This document shows positions 23,954 through 34,696 of a DNA stretch of 64,000 bases, piece after piece. The DNA is taken from the NCBI GenBank assembly GCA_003165335.1, contig PLTD01000249.1, forward strand, positions 18,812-82,811, given 5' to 3'. This DNA is from Rhodospirillales bacterium. Its GTDB lineage: Bacteria; Pseudomonadota; Alphaproteobacteria; BOG-932; Roseiterribacteraceae. Below the pieces are notes generated by a model. It searched no databases and was not told where the DNA came from. It saw only the letters and a program-made list of their open reading frames with translations. The translations under genes and the position numbers were made by a program. Positions within the stretch are counted from its first letter, which is position 1, and each line of letters opens with the position of its first letter.

Positions 23954-24928
23954 ATGGAGTCAGCGCTGATCGGCGATATCGGAGCGACTAACGCGCGTTT
24001 TGCCGTACTCCAGGATGGGGTGCCATCCTCTATTCGCGTGCTGCCTGTCGCCTCCTATGCCTCGCTGCACGATGCGATCGAGGCCTATTTCGAAGGGTTG
24101 GAAAAGGCAGGACCGAAACGGCCACGCGTGGGGGCGTTGGCCGTCGCGGGGCCAGTGACCGGCGATTTTCTGTCTTTCACCAATCATCCCTGGTCATTCT
24201 CGATCTCAGGGCTCGCCAAAGAGCTAGGCTTCACCCATCTCGACGTCATAAACGACTTCGTCGCCGTAGCGCTGGCGGTGCCGCGCATTAAAAAGCGCCG
24301 GCAGGTCGGCGCGGGCGAGCCGGTTGCAGGGGCCCCGGTCGGAATCATCGGGCCCGGCAGCGGGCTCGGCGTTTCGATTGTCGTCCCGGTCGATGAAGGC
24401 GAGTTCGTGCGGTGGGTGCCGTTATCCGGCGAAGGGGGACACGTCACCCTGTCGCCCATTACAGATCGTGAAATCGCGCTCGTCGCCTGGCTGCATCGCA
24501 CCGGCCGTGCACATGTCTCGGCCGAAATGTTTATCTGCGGCAAGGGCCTGACGACGCTCTATGCCGGTCTGTCTGCGCTGGATGGCGTCGCCCCCGCCAC
24601 GCTTCAGCCCGCAGATGTTTCCAATCGCGCTATTTCCGGCCAGGACCCGATCGCGGTGGAGGCAGTCGATATTTTTTGCGCCCTATTGGGCACGGTCGCC
24701 GGCAATCTGGCGCTGACGGCCGGAGCGCGCGGCGGTGTTTATATTGCAGGCGGCATCGTACCCAAGATGGGAGAGTTTTTCGACAAATCGCAATTTAGGC
24801 CGCGCTTTGTCGCCAAGGGCCGTATGCGTAGCTTTCTTGAGCCGATCCCGACCTATGTCGTGACGGAGGAATTTCCGGCGTTCCTCGGCCTGGCCGAACT
24901 TGTCGAGAGCAATGCAAGGCGGCGTTAA
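23954..24928 (+). CDS. glk: Glucokinase
   Basis: ALIGDIGATNARFAVL; GPGSGLGVS; GGVYIAGGIVPKM. Confidence 0.95.
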   Translation: MESALIGDIGATNARFAVLQDGVPSSIRVLPVASYASLHDAIEAYFEGLEKAGPKRPRVGALAVAGPVTGDFLSFTNHPWSFSISGLAKELGFTHLDVINDFVAVALAVPRIKKRRQVGAGEPVAGAPVGIIGPGSGLGVSIVVPVDEGEFVRWVPLSGEGGHVTLSPITDREIALVAWLHRTGRAHVSAEMFICGKGLTTLYAGLSALDGVAPATLQPADVSNRAISGQDPIAVEAVDIFCALLGTVAGNLALTAGARGGVYIAGGIVPKMGEFFDKSQFRPRFVAKGRMRSFLEPIPTYVVTEEFPAFLGLAELVESNARRR

Positions 24929-24970
24929 GCCGTATTTGCAAGCGCCCTCTATGCCGGTAAGGTCTCGCGC

Positions 24971-26728
24971 ATGCCGGACCTGAAATATCCTCGATTTTTC
25001 TGCCTCTTGGTCGCATTTTTGACGCTGAGCGGCGTTGCCCGCGCGGCCGACCCTGAGGGAGAATCCAAGCGGATCGCCAAGCAGGAGGTGGTCACCCATA
25101 AATATATGGTCGTGGCCGCGAACCCGCTGGCGAGCAAGGCCGGCGCCGATATGCTTGCGCTGGGCGGCAGCGCCGCGGATGCAGCTATTGCGGCGCAATT
25201 GGTGTTGACGTTGGTCGAACCCCAATCGTCCGGCCTTGGCGGCGGGGGCTTTCTGACTTTCTACGATCACGCGACAGACAAGCTGGTGGTTTATGACGGG
25301 CGTGAAACCGCGCCGGCATTGGACGGTCCCGGCCTGTTCCTTGGTCCGGATGGACAGCCGATGAGCTTTATGGACGCCGGCATCGGCGGCCGTCCGGTCG
25401 GTGTGCCGGGTATCGTCCGGCTGCTGGAGGCCGTGCACAAGGACTATGGCAAGTTGCCCTGGGCCAAATTATTCGAGCCGGCCATCAAGCTGGCCGAAGA
25501 CGGGTTCGCCGTGACCCCCCGATTGAACTGGTGGCTGTCCAGCGCAAAAGATTATCTGATCGATTCGCCGGACCTCAAGAACCACTACTACAAACCCGAC
25601 GGATCGCCGCTCGCTGTTGGCGACATCTATAAGGCCCCAGAGCTGGCCAAGACTTTGCACGCGATCGCCGAGCGGGGGTCGGCTGCATTTTATACCGGTC
25701 CGCTGGCGGACGAGATTATCAAAACGGTAAATCAGGGCGTGGGCTCAGCGGGTCATCCCAACCCCGGCGCCATGACGCTGGACGACCTTAAGAATTATCA
25801 GGTGATCAAGCGCGAGGCCGTCTGCGGAAATTATCGTCGCTATGAGATTTGCGGCGCAGGTCCGCCCAGTGCCGGGGCGATCGGTGTCATCGAATTGTTG
25901 GGCATGCTTCAGCGTTTCGATCCGGTGCAGCTGACACCGCAGGTGGCGCGAACATACCATTTGTTCGCGGAGGCATCGCGCCGCACTTTCGCCGATCGCG
26001 ACGCCTATATCGGCGACCCGGCGATGGTCGATGTTCCGGTTAAAGGATTGATCGACCCATCCTATCTGCTGGTCAGATCGGGATCGATCGATCGCACTCA
26101 GGCGACGCCCAATGTCGCACCAGGCGATCCGCCGGGCAAACATGCAGACGCCGGCGCAGACGGATCACGCGAGAATGCCGGAACGTCACATATGTCGATC
26201 GTGGACGAGACAGGGAACGGCGTTTCCTTCACGACAACCGTCAACGGCCCTTTTGGGTCTCACCTGATGGCGGGCGGATTCATCCTAAATAACCAGCTTC
26301 TCGATTTCTCGTTTCGGCCTGAAATAAACGGCAAGAAGACTGCAAATCGCGTTGAAGGCGGCAAGCGGCCGCGGTCATCGATGGCGCCGCTGATCGTATT
26401 CGAGGGCCACCGGCATCTGCGGCTGCTGATCGGTTCCCCGGGGGGATCGAAGATTATCGATTATGTGGCGCTGGCGATGATTGCGCACCTGGACTGGGGG
26501 CTCGGGATACAGCAGGCGGTCGATCACGGAAATGTCGTCAATACGGGCACTCGTACAGAGTTGGAGCAAGATACGCCCGTTGCCGATTTTTCCGATGCTC
26601 TGACCGGGATGGGCCATCAGATTGAGGTGATGAGCGAAACAAGCGGCCTGCACGCCATCGCGGTGATGAAGGATGGCCTCCATGGCGGCGCCGATGGCCG
26701 CCGTGAGGGCATAGCAATCGGGGAATAG
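24971..26728 (+). CDS. ggt: Gamma-glutamyltransferase
   Basis: Signal peptide; GGSAADAAIAAQLVLTLVEPQSSGLGGGGFLTFYD; catalytic NAGTSHMSIVDETGNGVSFTTTVNGPFGS. Confidence 0.95.
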   Translation: MPDLKYPRFFCLLVAFLTLSGVARAADPEGESKRIAKQEVVTHKYMVVAANPLASKAGADMLALGGSAADAAIAAQLVLTLVEPQSSGLGGGGFLTFYDHATDKLVVYDGRETAPALDGPGLFLGPDGQPMSFMDAGIGGRPVGVPGIVRLLEAVHKDYGKLPWAKLFEPAIKLAEDGFAVTPRLNWWLSSAKDYLIDSPDLKNHYYKPDGSPLAVGDIYKAPELAKTLHAIAERGSAAFYTGPLADEIIKTVNQGVGSAGHPNPGAMTLDDLKNYQVIKREAVCGNYRRYEICGAGPPSAGAIGVIELLGMLQRFDPVQLTPQVARTYHLFAEASRRTFADRDAYIGDPAMVDVPVKGLIDPSYLLVRSGSIDRTQATPNVAPGDPPGKHADAGADGSRENAGTSHMSIVDETGNGVSFTTTVNGPFGSHLMAGGFILNNQLLDFSFRPEINGKKTANRVEGGKRPRSSMAPLIVFEGHRHLRLLIGSPGGSKIIDYVALAMIAHLDWGLGIQQAVDHGNVVNTGTRTELEQDTPVADFSDALTGMGHQIEVMSETSGLHAIAVMKDGLHGGADGRREGIAIGE

Positions 26729-26841
26729 AGGGCGATTTACATTCGTTCGCTCGCCAAGCCCGCCGTAGTTTGCAACGTCCTGCTCAAGTATCGGCGCATC
26801 GTAGAAGCGACAAATCAAAATGCAGGCGCCAATCAGCGCCA

Positions 26842-27740
26842 TCAGAAACCTGGTACCCGGTGCTTCTGAACCGCCAGAAGTAACGAGAAGGCGGGAAGAT
26901 GCAGAATGCAAATAGCGTAGGATGCCTCTCCAGCGACGCCGCAAAGACGCTCCACCATTCCTGTGCATTCGATTGCCGAAGCCGTGAACACTATGGCCGG
27001 GATTAGAAGCAGGGCGCAGCCAAGCTGATAAAGAATCTTGTATGGTCCTGGGTCGAAGTCCAATAGCGCCGCCAATCCCATTGCGAGGATCAAAACCCAG
27101 ATGTTGGACAGTCGGCGGCCATGGGTGAGGTCAAGCCGCTGCAGCAGAACCCCGGCGAAAAACGAAAATGCGACCCGAAACGGCCCGAGTGCGAAATTGC
27201 TCAAGAAGGCTGCGGCAGCGATCGAACCATGCAGCAATCCCACAGTCAGCAATGCCAGCGCCGCGGTGAAAACGGCAATCGCAAGGCCGAGCTTTGATGC
27301 CAACGGCCGGTAGAAGACAACCAGCGCTGCATTCACTACCAGCTCAAAAAATAGCGACCATGCCGGAAGATTGATCGGCGAGATGGGGTCCTGAGTTCGA
27401 TGGTCGATGGGCTGGGCAGCATCACCAACGAGAAGCCGATATCCTGAAATAGCGCATCTGTCGGAACCGGCGTGAAGAACAATGCCTGGAAAACCAGGCG
27501 GACTGAACCGATAACGACACCCAACAGGAACAGCGGATACAGCCTGATCTGTATAAACCGCGCCAAAGTCATCCCCTGGGAAAGCCTTCGGTCATAGGCG
27601 CCGGCGATCACGAAGCCGCTCAAGACGAAAAACAGATCGACGGCCAGCCCGCCGCTGAACGGGTTGGGCGGACCGGCGAGGCCATCGCTGATATGGACGC
27701 AAACCACTGCGAGGGCGGCCACGCCTCGAAGGGCATCCAT
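26842..27740 (-). pseudogene. Acyltransferase 3 family protein split by frameshifts
   Basis: N-terminal part MDALRGVAALAVVCVHISDGLAG...FVLSGFVIAGAYDRR (27740-27336). C-terminal part in another frame (TQDPISPINLPAWSLFFELVVNAALVVFYRPLAS..., to 26842). A third frame continues LMALIGACILICRFYDAPILEQ. Confidence 0.85.
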
Positions 27741-27858
27741 TCCTTAATGGTGCGGCGATGCGCCCAAAGATCTCACGTGCGCGCCTTTCGAGCCGGGCCG
27801 CGCAAAATTCCAGAGTTTGTCATTTTAATACGTACTGGCCGATATCACTCTCTTAAAG

Positions 27859-28491
27859 CTACCGTCCAAAGGATAGATCGAAAGGTCCGCCCTTTTCGAT
27901 CGCGCGCTTATAGGCGGGACGGTCTTCAAGGCGGCCGACATAGGCCAGGAGGTCCGGCCGGTCCCCGAGAAAGCCCAAGCCCCGCGCGGTCTGCAGAATG
28001 AAAGTGATCTGCAGATCGGCGGCGGTAAAGCGATTATCAACCAGGTAATCGCGGTCTTTCAAAAGCCCCGACACATAATCGAGCTGAAGTGCGATCTGGG
28101 ACTGGGCATAGCCCTGGAAGGCCTCGCTCTGCACCCCGAAGGCGCCGATGAAAAGCGGGAACACGACCGGCATGCTGAACGACCCTTCCGGGTAATGCAT
28201 CATTTCCAGATAGTGACCATAGTGCGCTGAGGATCTGTCGGGCGCCAGCGTGCCCGAGCCGTAACGATCGACCAAATATTCCACTATGGCGCCAGATTCG
28301 GCCATCACAACGCCGTCGATCACCACCGCCGGCGCTTTGCCCAGCGGATGCACCTGTTTCATCTCGGGCGGGGCGAAGCCGGGATTGCGCTTGTAGAACA
28401 TGATTTCATACTCAAGCCCCAACTCCTCCAGCACCCACAGCACGCGCTGTGACTTCGAATTATTAAGGTGATGAACGACGATATTCGGCAT
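27859..28491 (-). CDS. Glutathione S-transferase family protein
   Basis: MPNIVVHHLNNSKSQRVLWVLEELGLEYEI...VHPLGKAPAVVIDGVVMAESGAIVEYL. Confidence 0.93.
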   Translation of the reverse strand: MPNIVVHHLNNSKSQRVLWVLEELGLEYEIMFYKRNPGFAPPEMKQVHPLGKAPAVVIDGVVMAESGAIVEYLVDRYGSGTLAPDRSSAHYGHYLEMMHYPEGSFSMPVVFPLFIGAFGVQSEAFQGYAQSQIALQLDYVSGLLKDRDYLVDNRFTAADLQITFILQTARGLGFLGDRPDLLAYVGRLEDRPAYKRAIEKGGPFDLSFGR

Positions 28492-28574
28492 GCGCCTTCC
28501 CCATGTGATGCGTGTTCGGCCTTTAACGGCGGACTGTGCTACAAGCCCCGCTTTTTAGCGAGCCATCAGTTTTC

Positions 28575-29609
28575 ATGCGCGTCGATCTGTTCGATTTCGA
28601 GTTGCCGCCAGCGCGGATCGCTCAACGTCCGGCCCAGCCGCGTGACTCCGCACGGCTGTTGCATGTGAACGATGATGCCTTGTCCGACCATATCGTACAC
28701 GACCTGCCCAAGCTGCTGCAGCGCGGAGACATTCTGGTTTTCAACGACACACGCGTAATACCGGCTAGACTGGACGGGCATCGCGGCGCTGCGCGGGTGT
28801 CGGTCACTCTGCATCAAGCGATGGGTTTGGATCTGTGGCGGGTTTTCGCCAAGCCGGCGAAGAGGTTGCGGCCCGGGGATAGAGTCGATTTTGCCGCAGG
28901 ATTCTCTGCCGAAGTCATCGAACGCGGCCCCACCGGAGATGTCGTGCTACGCTTCGATCGCGGCGGTGCGGCGCTGATGGATGCGTTGCACGCCAACGGG
29001 GCTATACCGCTGCCGCCCTATATTCGCGGCGGTGTCGCCGACGCCCGCGACGCAGACGACTATCAGACCCTGTTCGCGCGACAGGAGGGGGCGGTCGCCG
29101 CACCGACGGCCGCCCTGCATTTCACCCCCGCGCTTATGGAATCGCTTTCAGCCGCAGGCATTCAAACCGCTATGCTGACCCTCCATGTCGGGGCGGGAAC
29201 CTTTCTGCCGGTGAAGGCGCAAGACACTGACGACCACGCGATGCATTCGGAAATCGGCGTGCTGTCGCCCGAAACCGCCGACGCGATTAATGCGGCACGA
29301 AAATCGGGCGGACGGATCGTGGCGGTCGGCACAACCAGCCTGCGCCTACTGGAAAGCGCGACAAGCGATGACGGCATCGTCAAACCCTTCGCCGACGCGA
29401 CCGCGATCTTTATTACGCCCGGATATCGATTCAAGGCAGCGGATCTGCTGCTGACCAATTTCCATCTGCCGCGTTCGACCTTGTTCATGCTCGTCGCCGC
29501 TTTTGCGGGGCTGGCGCGGATGAAGTCTGCCTACGAACATGCGATTGGTTCGGGCTATCGATTCTATTCCTATGGCGATTGCTGCCTTTTGGAGCCTAGC
29601 TGTGACTGA
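28575..29609 (+). CDS. queA: S-adenosylmethionine:tRNA ribosyltransferase-isomerase
   Basis: [69 protein letters not shown]. Confidence 0.97.
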   Translation: MRVDLFDFELPPARIAQRPAQPRDSARLLHVNDDALSDHIVHDLPKLLQRGDILVFNDTRVIPARLDGHRGAARVSVTLHQAMGLDLWRVFAKPAKRLRPGDRVDFAAGFSAEVIERGPTGDVVLRFDRGGAALMDALHANGAIPLPPYIRGGVADARDADDYQTLFARQEGAVAAPTAALHFTPALMESLSAAGIQTAMLTLHVGAGTFLPVKAQDTDDHAMHSEIGVLSPETADAINAARKSGGRIVAVGTTSLRLLESATSDDGIVKPFADATAIFITPGYRFKAADLLLTNFHLPRSTLFMLVAAFAGLARMKSAYEHAIGSGYRFYSYGDCCLLEPSCD

Positions 29610-30729
29610 ATTCGGATTTACATTGATCGCACAGGATGGCGCGGCTCGGCGCGGCAGGGTGACGACTGCGCATGGGACGGTCGAGACGCCCGCCTTCATG
29701 CCCGTCGGTACGGCAGGAACCGTGAAGGGCATGCTGCCGGCCGCTGTCGCCCAGACCGGGGCCGAAATCCTTTTAGGCAACACCTATCACCTGATGCTGC
29801 GGCCGGGCGCGGAGCGGGTCGAGCGGCTGGGCGGCTTGCATAAGATGATGGCTTGGGACCGGCCAATTCTAACCGATTCCGGCGGCTTCCAGGTCATGTC
29901 GCTGACGGGTCTGAGAAAGCTGACCGACGAGGGCGTCATCTTTCGATCCCACATCGACGGGTCGGAACATCGGCTGACACCGGAGCGGTCGATCGACATC
30001 CAGCGAATGCTGGATTCCGACATAACGATGGCCTTGGACGAATGCACGCCGCACCCGTCAAGCTTTGAACAGACCGAAAAGTCGCTGGCCTTGTCGATGC
30101 GCTGGGCAGCACGATCCCGAAACGCGTTCGTGCGGCGCCCCGGCTATGGGCTGTTCGGCATCGTGCAGGGGGGCATCTATCTGGATCTGCGCAGCCGGTC
30201 TGTCGCCGACCTTACCGAAATCGGATTCGATGGGTATGCGGTGGGGGGGCTGGCGGTGGGTGAGGGCCAAGAGACGATGTTCACCGTACTGGACCACATA
30301 GTGCCGGAATTGCCGGCGGACCGCCCGCATTACCTGATGGGCGTGGGGACGCCCGCGGACCTGGTCGGCGCCGTGGCGCGTGGGATCGACATGTGCGATT
30401 GCGTGATGCCGACCCGATCGGGCCGCACCGGCCAGGCCTTTACCGCGCGCGGCAAGGTCAATCTGCGCAACGCCCGGCATCAGGACGACCCGCGTCCGCT
30501 GGAAGAAGGCTGCCGCTGCCCGGCTTGCACCCAATTCAGCCGCGCCTATCTGCATCACCTGCAGCGCTCTGAGGAGATGTTGGGTCCGATACTGCTCACC
30601 TGGCACAATCTGATCTATTATCAGGACTTGATGGCCGGGATGCGCAGGGCAATCGAAACTGGCCAATTCGCGGATTTTACCGCAGCCTTTCATGAGACGC
30701 AGAACAAGGGCGATATTTCGCCGCTTTAG
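29602..30729 (+). CDS. tgt: tRNA guanosine(34) transglycosylase
   Basis: [66 protein letters not shown] start overlaps queA stop. Confidence 0.97.
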   Translation: MTEFGFTLIAQDGAARRGRVTTAHGTVETPAFMPVGTAGTVKGMLPAAVAQTGAEILLGNTYHLMLRPGAERVERLGGLHKMMAWDRPILTDSGGFQVMSLTGLRKLTDEGVIFRSHIDGSEHRLTPERSIDIQRMLDSDITMALDECTPHPSSFEQTEKSLALSMRWAARSRNAFVRRPGYGLFGIVQGGIYLDLRSRSVADLTEIGFDGYAVGGLAVGEGQETMFTVLDHIVPELPADRPHYLMGVGTPADLVGAVARGIDMCDCVMPTRSGRTGQAFTARGKVNLRNARHQDDPRPLEEGCRCPACTQFSRAYLHHLQRSEEMLGPILLTWHNLIYYQDLMAGMRRAIETGQFADFTAAFHETQNKGDISPL

Positions 30730-30738
30730 GAACCGACG

Positions 30739-31203
30739 ATGGCAGAAACGATCTACAGCGGCCTGACCCAGCTTGGCGCAGCGACTTCCATTCCTGCTTC
30801 GCCCGATGACGCAGTCATCGAGAAGGTACCGAACCCCGAGCCCAATACACGCTATCTGGTGCGATTTGCCGCGCCCGAATTCACGACTTTATGCCCGCTG
30901 ACCGGGCAGCCCGATTTCGCCCATCTGGTAATCGACTATGTACCCGGCGAGTTCCTGGTCGAGAGCAAATCGCTGAAACTCTATCTGGCTTCATTCCGCA
31001 ATCACGGCGCCTTTCACGAGGCCTGCACGATTGCCATCGCGCGCCGGCTTGTCGCGGAAATCTCGCCGGAATGGCTGAGGATCGGCGGTTATTGGTATCC
31101 GCGCGGAGGCATCCCGATCGACGTGTTTTACCAAACCGGCCCTGCGCCCGAGGGGCTTTGGCTGCCCGACCAGGGGGTCGCGTCCTATCGTGGGCGGGGT
31201 TGA
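30739..31203 (+). CDS. queF: NADPH-dependent 7-cyano-7-deazaguanine reductase
   Basis: [55 protein letters not shown]. Confidence 0.97.
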   Translation: MAETIYSGLTQLGAATSIPASPDDAVIEKVPNPEPNTRYLVRFAAPEFTTLCPLTGQPDFAHLVIDYVPGEFLVESKSLKLYLASFRNHGAFHEACTIAIARRLVAEISPEWLRIGGYWYPRGGIPIDVFYQTGPAPEGLWLPDQGVASYRGRG

Positions 31204-32323
31204 ACTCAAAACAGCGCTGATCGCGAAGGCTCGCGCCCTCGGTTTCGATGCCGTCAAGGTCACCCGGGCCGAGTTGCACGACGAAATCGGGACGGGCCTG
31301 GACGGCTATCTGGCCGACGGCAACCACGGCGGTATGGATTGGCTGTCGCGCGAGCCTGAGCGCCGACGTCAGCCGCGCGGACTGTGGCCCGAGGCGCGGT
31401 CCGTCATCGTGCTGGGTATCAATTACGGACCTGAGGGCGACCCGATGGCCGGATTGGCGCACAAGGACCGCGGCGTCGTCGCGGCCTATGCGCTGGGCAA
31501 GGACTATCACGACGTCGTCAAGAAACGCATGAAGGAACTCGGGCGCTGGCTGGGTCAGGCGAGTGCCCTGCCGCTCAAGGTTTTCGTCGATACCGCGCCG
31601 GTGATGGAAAAGCCGCTGGCCCAGGCCGCGGGGCTCGGCTGGCAGGGCAAGCACACGAACCTGGTGTCGCGCGAGTTCGGTTCCTGGCTGTTCCTGGGTG
31701 AGATATTCACCGCGGCCGAACTGCCTCCTGACGAGCCAGAAATCGATCATTGCGGGTCATGCAGCGCCTGCCAGGATGTCTGCCCGACGTCGGCGTTTCC
31801 GGCGCCCTACCGGCTGGATGCAAGGCGCTGCATCTCATACCTGACGATCGAACATAAGGGGCCGATTCCCGTCGAGTTCCGTGCGCCGATGGGCAACCGA
31901 ATCTATGGCTGCGACGACTGCCTGGCGGTGTGCCCCTGGAACAAGTTCGCAAGCCGAACAAGCGAGATAGCGTTCCATCCGCGTGACGAGCTTACGGCAC
32001 CCCGGTTAGCTGATCTCGCGTCGCTAGACGATGCTGCGTTCCGCGCCCTGTTCTCAGGCTCGCCGATCAAACGTATCGGGCGGGACCGGTTTGTACGCAA
32101 TGTCCTGATCGCCATGGGCAACAGCATGGACCGTTCATTGGCATCGGTGGCGGAGGTGTTGCTCGCCGATGCGTCGCCTTTGGTGCGCGGGATGGCCGTA
32201 TGGGCCTTATCGATCCTCAACCCCGGCCTGTTAAGCGGCAAACGAACGACCGAAACCGACAGCGATGTGCTGGCGGAATGGGCGCTTGCGGCGCGCGCGG
32301 TTGACGATCGGGCAGCCGGATAG
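31190..32323 (+). CDS. queG: Epoxyqueuosine reductase
   Basis: [52 protein letters not shown] and [15 protein letters not shown] Fe-S motifs. Confidence 0.97.
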   Translation: MGGVELKTALIAKARALGFDAVKVTRAELHDEIGTGLDGYLADGNHGGMDWLSREPERRRQPRGLWPEARSVIVLGINYGPEGDPMAGLAHKDRGVVAAYALGKDYHDVVKKRMKELGRWLGQASALPLKVFVDTAPVMEKPLAQAAGLGWQGKHTNLVSREFGSWLFLGEIFTAAELPPDEPEIDHCGSCSACQDVCPTSAFPAPYRLDARRCISYLTIEHKGPIPVEFRAPMGNRIYGCDDCLAVCPWNKFASRTSEIAFHPRDELTAPRLADLASLDDAAFRALFSGSPIKRIGRDRFVRNVLIAMGNSMDRSLASVAEVLLADASPLVRGMAVWALSILNPGLLSGKRTTETDSDVLAEWALAARAVDDRAAG

Positions 32324-32338
32324 GCACATAGTTCGATC

Positions 32339-32971
32339 ATGGCATATTCGGTTAAAGAGCTGTTCAAGACTTTGCAGGGCGAAGGCGCGCAGGCCGGTCG
32401 CGCGGCGGTGTTTTGCCGTTTCGCGGGCTGCAACCTGTGGTCGGGGCGCGAGGAAGATCGCGCCGAGGCGGTCTGCAAGTTCTGTGACACCGAGTTCGTC
32501 GGCATCGACGGCCAGGGCGGAGGCAAATTCGCCGCCGCAGCCGATTTAGCCGAGGCGATCGCCCGAACATGGGTCGGACCGACACGGCGTCGCTATGTCG
32601 TATTTACCGGAGGCGAACCTCTGCTGCAGCTAGATGAGGCGTTGGTTGCGGCCGTTCACGCCGAAGGGTTCGAGATCGCTGTCGAAACAAACGGCACGCT
32701 GGAGCCTCCACCGGGGATCGACTGGGTCTGCGTCAGCCCGAAAGCGGATGCTCCTTTCACGTTAAAGGCGGGGAACGAGCTTAAACTTGTATTTCCTCAG
32801 GACGGAATCGATCCGGCGGCCCTGGAGACATTGCCTTTCGATCATTTTTGGGTTCAACCGATGGACGGTCCGGCCCGCGCCGCCAATACCGAGGCCGCCG
32901 TGGCGTTTTGCCTAGCGAACCCAATATGGCGGCTCAGCCTGCAGACCCATAAGATTATCGGAATACCGTGA
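32339..32971 (+). CDS. queE: 7-carboxy-7-deazaguanine synthase
   Basis: LFKTLQGEGAQAGRAAVFCRFAGCNLWSGREEDRAEAVCKFCDTEFVG radical-SAM; FTGGEPLLQLD. Confidence 0.96.
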   Translation: MAYSVKELFKTLQGEGAQAGRAAVFCRFAGCNLWSGREEDRAEAVCKFCDTEFVGIDGQGGGKFAAAADLAEAIARTWVGPTRRRYVVFTGGEPLLQLDEALVAAVHAEGFEIAVETNGTLEPPPGIDWVCVSPKADAPFTLKAGNELKLVFPQDGIDPAALETLPFDHFWVQPMDGPARAANTEAAVAFCLANPIWRLSLQTHKIIGIP

Positions 32972-33336
32972 TGTTCGAGTTGAGTAAGCAATTTCGCTTT
33001 GAAGCGGCACATACGTTGGAGCGTGTCATCGGCACCGACGGCAGCAGGCGCGTGCACGGCCATTCCTATCGCGCGGAAGTGGGTGTCAAAGGCGTGCCGG
33101 ATGCGAAGACCGGCATGATCGTCGATCTCGGCCTGTTCGATCTGTCGCTGCAAACCGTGCGCGATGGGTTGGACCATCACTTTCTCGACGACATAGCGGG
33201 ACTTGGCCCTGCCACTCTCGAGAATCTGGCGGTTTGGATATGGAAGGCTCTGGTCGCAAACGGCGTGACCCCTTCTCGCGTTCTAGTGGCACGCGACGCC
33301 AGCGGTGACGCCTGCCTCTATACCGGTCCGGAATAG
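32968..33336 (+). CDS. queD: 6-carboxytetrahydropterin synthase
   Basis: FRFEAAHTLERVIGTDGSRRVHGHSYRAEV; LDHHFLDDI. Confidence 0.95.
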   Translation: MMFELSKQFRFEAAHTLERVIGTDGSRRVHGHSYRAEVGVKGVPDAKTGMIVDLGLFDLSLQTVRDGLDHHFLDDIAGLGPATLENLAVWIWKALVANGVTPSRVLVARDASGDACLYTGPE

Positions 33337-33339
33337 ACG

Positions 33340-34041
33340 ATGACGAACGGCGCCTTGGTTCTTTTTTCCGGGGGACAGGATTCGACCACCTGCCTTGCCT
33401 GGGCTCTCGACCGTTTCGAACGGGTCGAAACCGTCGGATTCGATTATGGGCAGCGGCATCGGGTAGAGCTCGATTGCCGGAAAACGATTGCCGCCAGCCT
33501 GCGCGAGTCTTATCCCAATTGGGCGGCGCGGCTCGGTGACGATCATACGATTGAACTCGCCGCGCTCGGCCGAATATCGGAATCGGCGCTAACGCGCGAC
33601 AGTGCGATCGTGATGCAGGAGAACGGTCTACCCTCAACTTTCGTGCCCGGCCGCAACATCATGTTCCTGACGATGGCAGCGGCGCTCGCCTACCGGCGGG
33701 GACTGACCCATATCGTGGGTGGCATGTGCGAAACGGATTACTCGGGCTATCCCGATTGCCGCAACGAGACCATGCGCGCCTTGGAGGTGGCCTTAAATCT
33801 GGGGATGGAGAGCAAATTCATCCTAGAAACGCCTTTGATGTGGATCGACAAGGCGGCCACCTGGCAACTGGCCGAAAAGCTGGGCGGCGAACCGCTGGTG
33901 TCGATCATCCGCGATCAGACTCACACATGCTATCTCGGCGACCGCGGACAGCTTCACGACTGGGGCTATGGCTGCGGCACATGTCCGGCCTGTGAATTGC
34001 GGTCAAAGGGCTATGCGCTTTATCGTCGGGACCATGACTGA
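33340..34041 (+). CDS. queC: 7-cyano-7-deazaguanine synthase
   Basis: [21 protein letters not shown]-loop; [34 protein letters not shown]. Confidence 0.97.
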   Translation: MTNGALVLFSGGQDSTTCLAWALDRFERVETVGFDYGQRHRVELDCRKTIAASLRESYPNWAARLGDDHTIELAALGRISESALTRDSAIVMQENGLPSTFVPGRNIMFLTMAAALAYRRGLTHIVGGMCETDYSGYPDCRNETMRALEVALNLGMESKFILETPLMWIDKAATWQLAEKLGGEPLVSIIRDQTHTCYLGDRGQLHDWGYGCGTCPACELRSKGYALYRRDHD

Positions 34042-34696
34042 GAACGACAGGGAAGGAACCGCGCATCCCTGGCGGGTTCTCGCGAGCAAGATCACATTCG
34101 AGGACCGTTGGCTGAAAGTTCGCACGGACCATTGCGTCATGGCGAGCGGGGTCGAGGTCACGCCCTACCATGTCATCGAATCTCCCGACTGGGCGTCAGT
34201 CGTTGCACTCACTCGTGATCTGCGACTGGTCATGGTCCGGGAATATCGCCATGCGCGCGGAAAAATCATCGACGGCATTCCCGGCGGCGTGATCGACCAC
34301 GCCGATTCGGGTGTTCCGACCGGAATTGCGGAAGCCGGCGCAAGGCGAGAGTTGCTCGAGGAAACCGGCTATGGGGGCGGGCGCTTTATCCCGATACTGA
34401 CCACATATCCCGACCCGGGGAATCAAACAAACGCCGCCACGGCGTTCTTGGCGCTCGGCGTCGAAGTAAAATCTGCTCAGACACTCGACGACAGCGAGGC
34501 GGTAGACGTCTATTTGGATGATTTCCCAACCGTGCTGATGCGCATCTCAGGCGGTTCGCTGCTGATTCACGCGACTCACGTGGCGGCCCTGTGGTGCGCC
34601 GCAGCGCGCATCCTGATGGGCGGGGAGGGGATGGCTGAAACGGCACCGTTACGCGACCGCCTTCTCGCCGCGTTCGCAGCCGCGAGCATACCTTAA
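34034..34696 (+). CDS. NUDIX hydrolase
   Basis: Nudix box [41 protein letters not shown] overlap with queC stop. Confidence 0.92.
   Translation: MTENDREGTAHPWRVLASKITFEDRWLKVRTDHCVMASGVEVTPYHVIESPDWASVVALTRDLRLVMVREYRHARGKIIDGIPGGVIDHADSGVPTGIAEAGARRELLEETGYGGGRFIPILTTYPDPGNQTNAATAFLALGVEVKSAQTLDDSEAVDVYLDDFPTVLMRISGGSLLIHATHVAALWCAAARILMGGEGMAETAPLRDRLLAAFAAASIP

Noticed and set aside
24683-25438. 251-aa minus-strand ORF across glk/ggt
   Set aside because: Spans two well-supported genes on the other strand; no domain.
28492-28574. preQ1 riboswitch before queA
   Set aside because: No preQ1-I/II-like pseudoknot consensus visible by eye; a covariance-model search would be needed.
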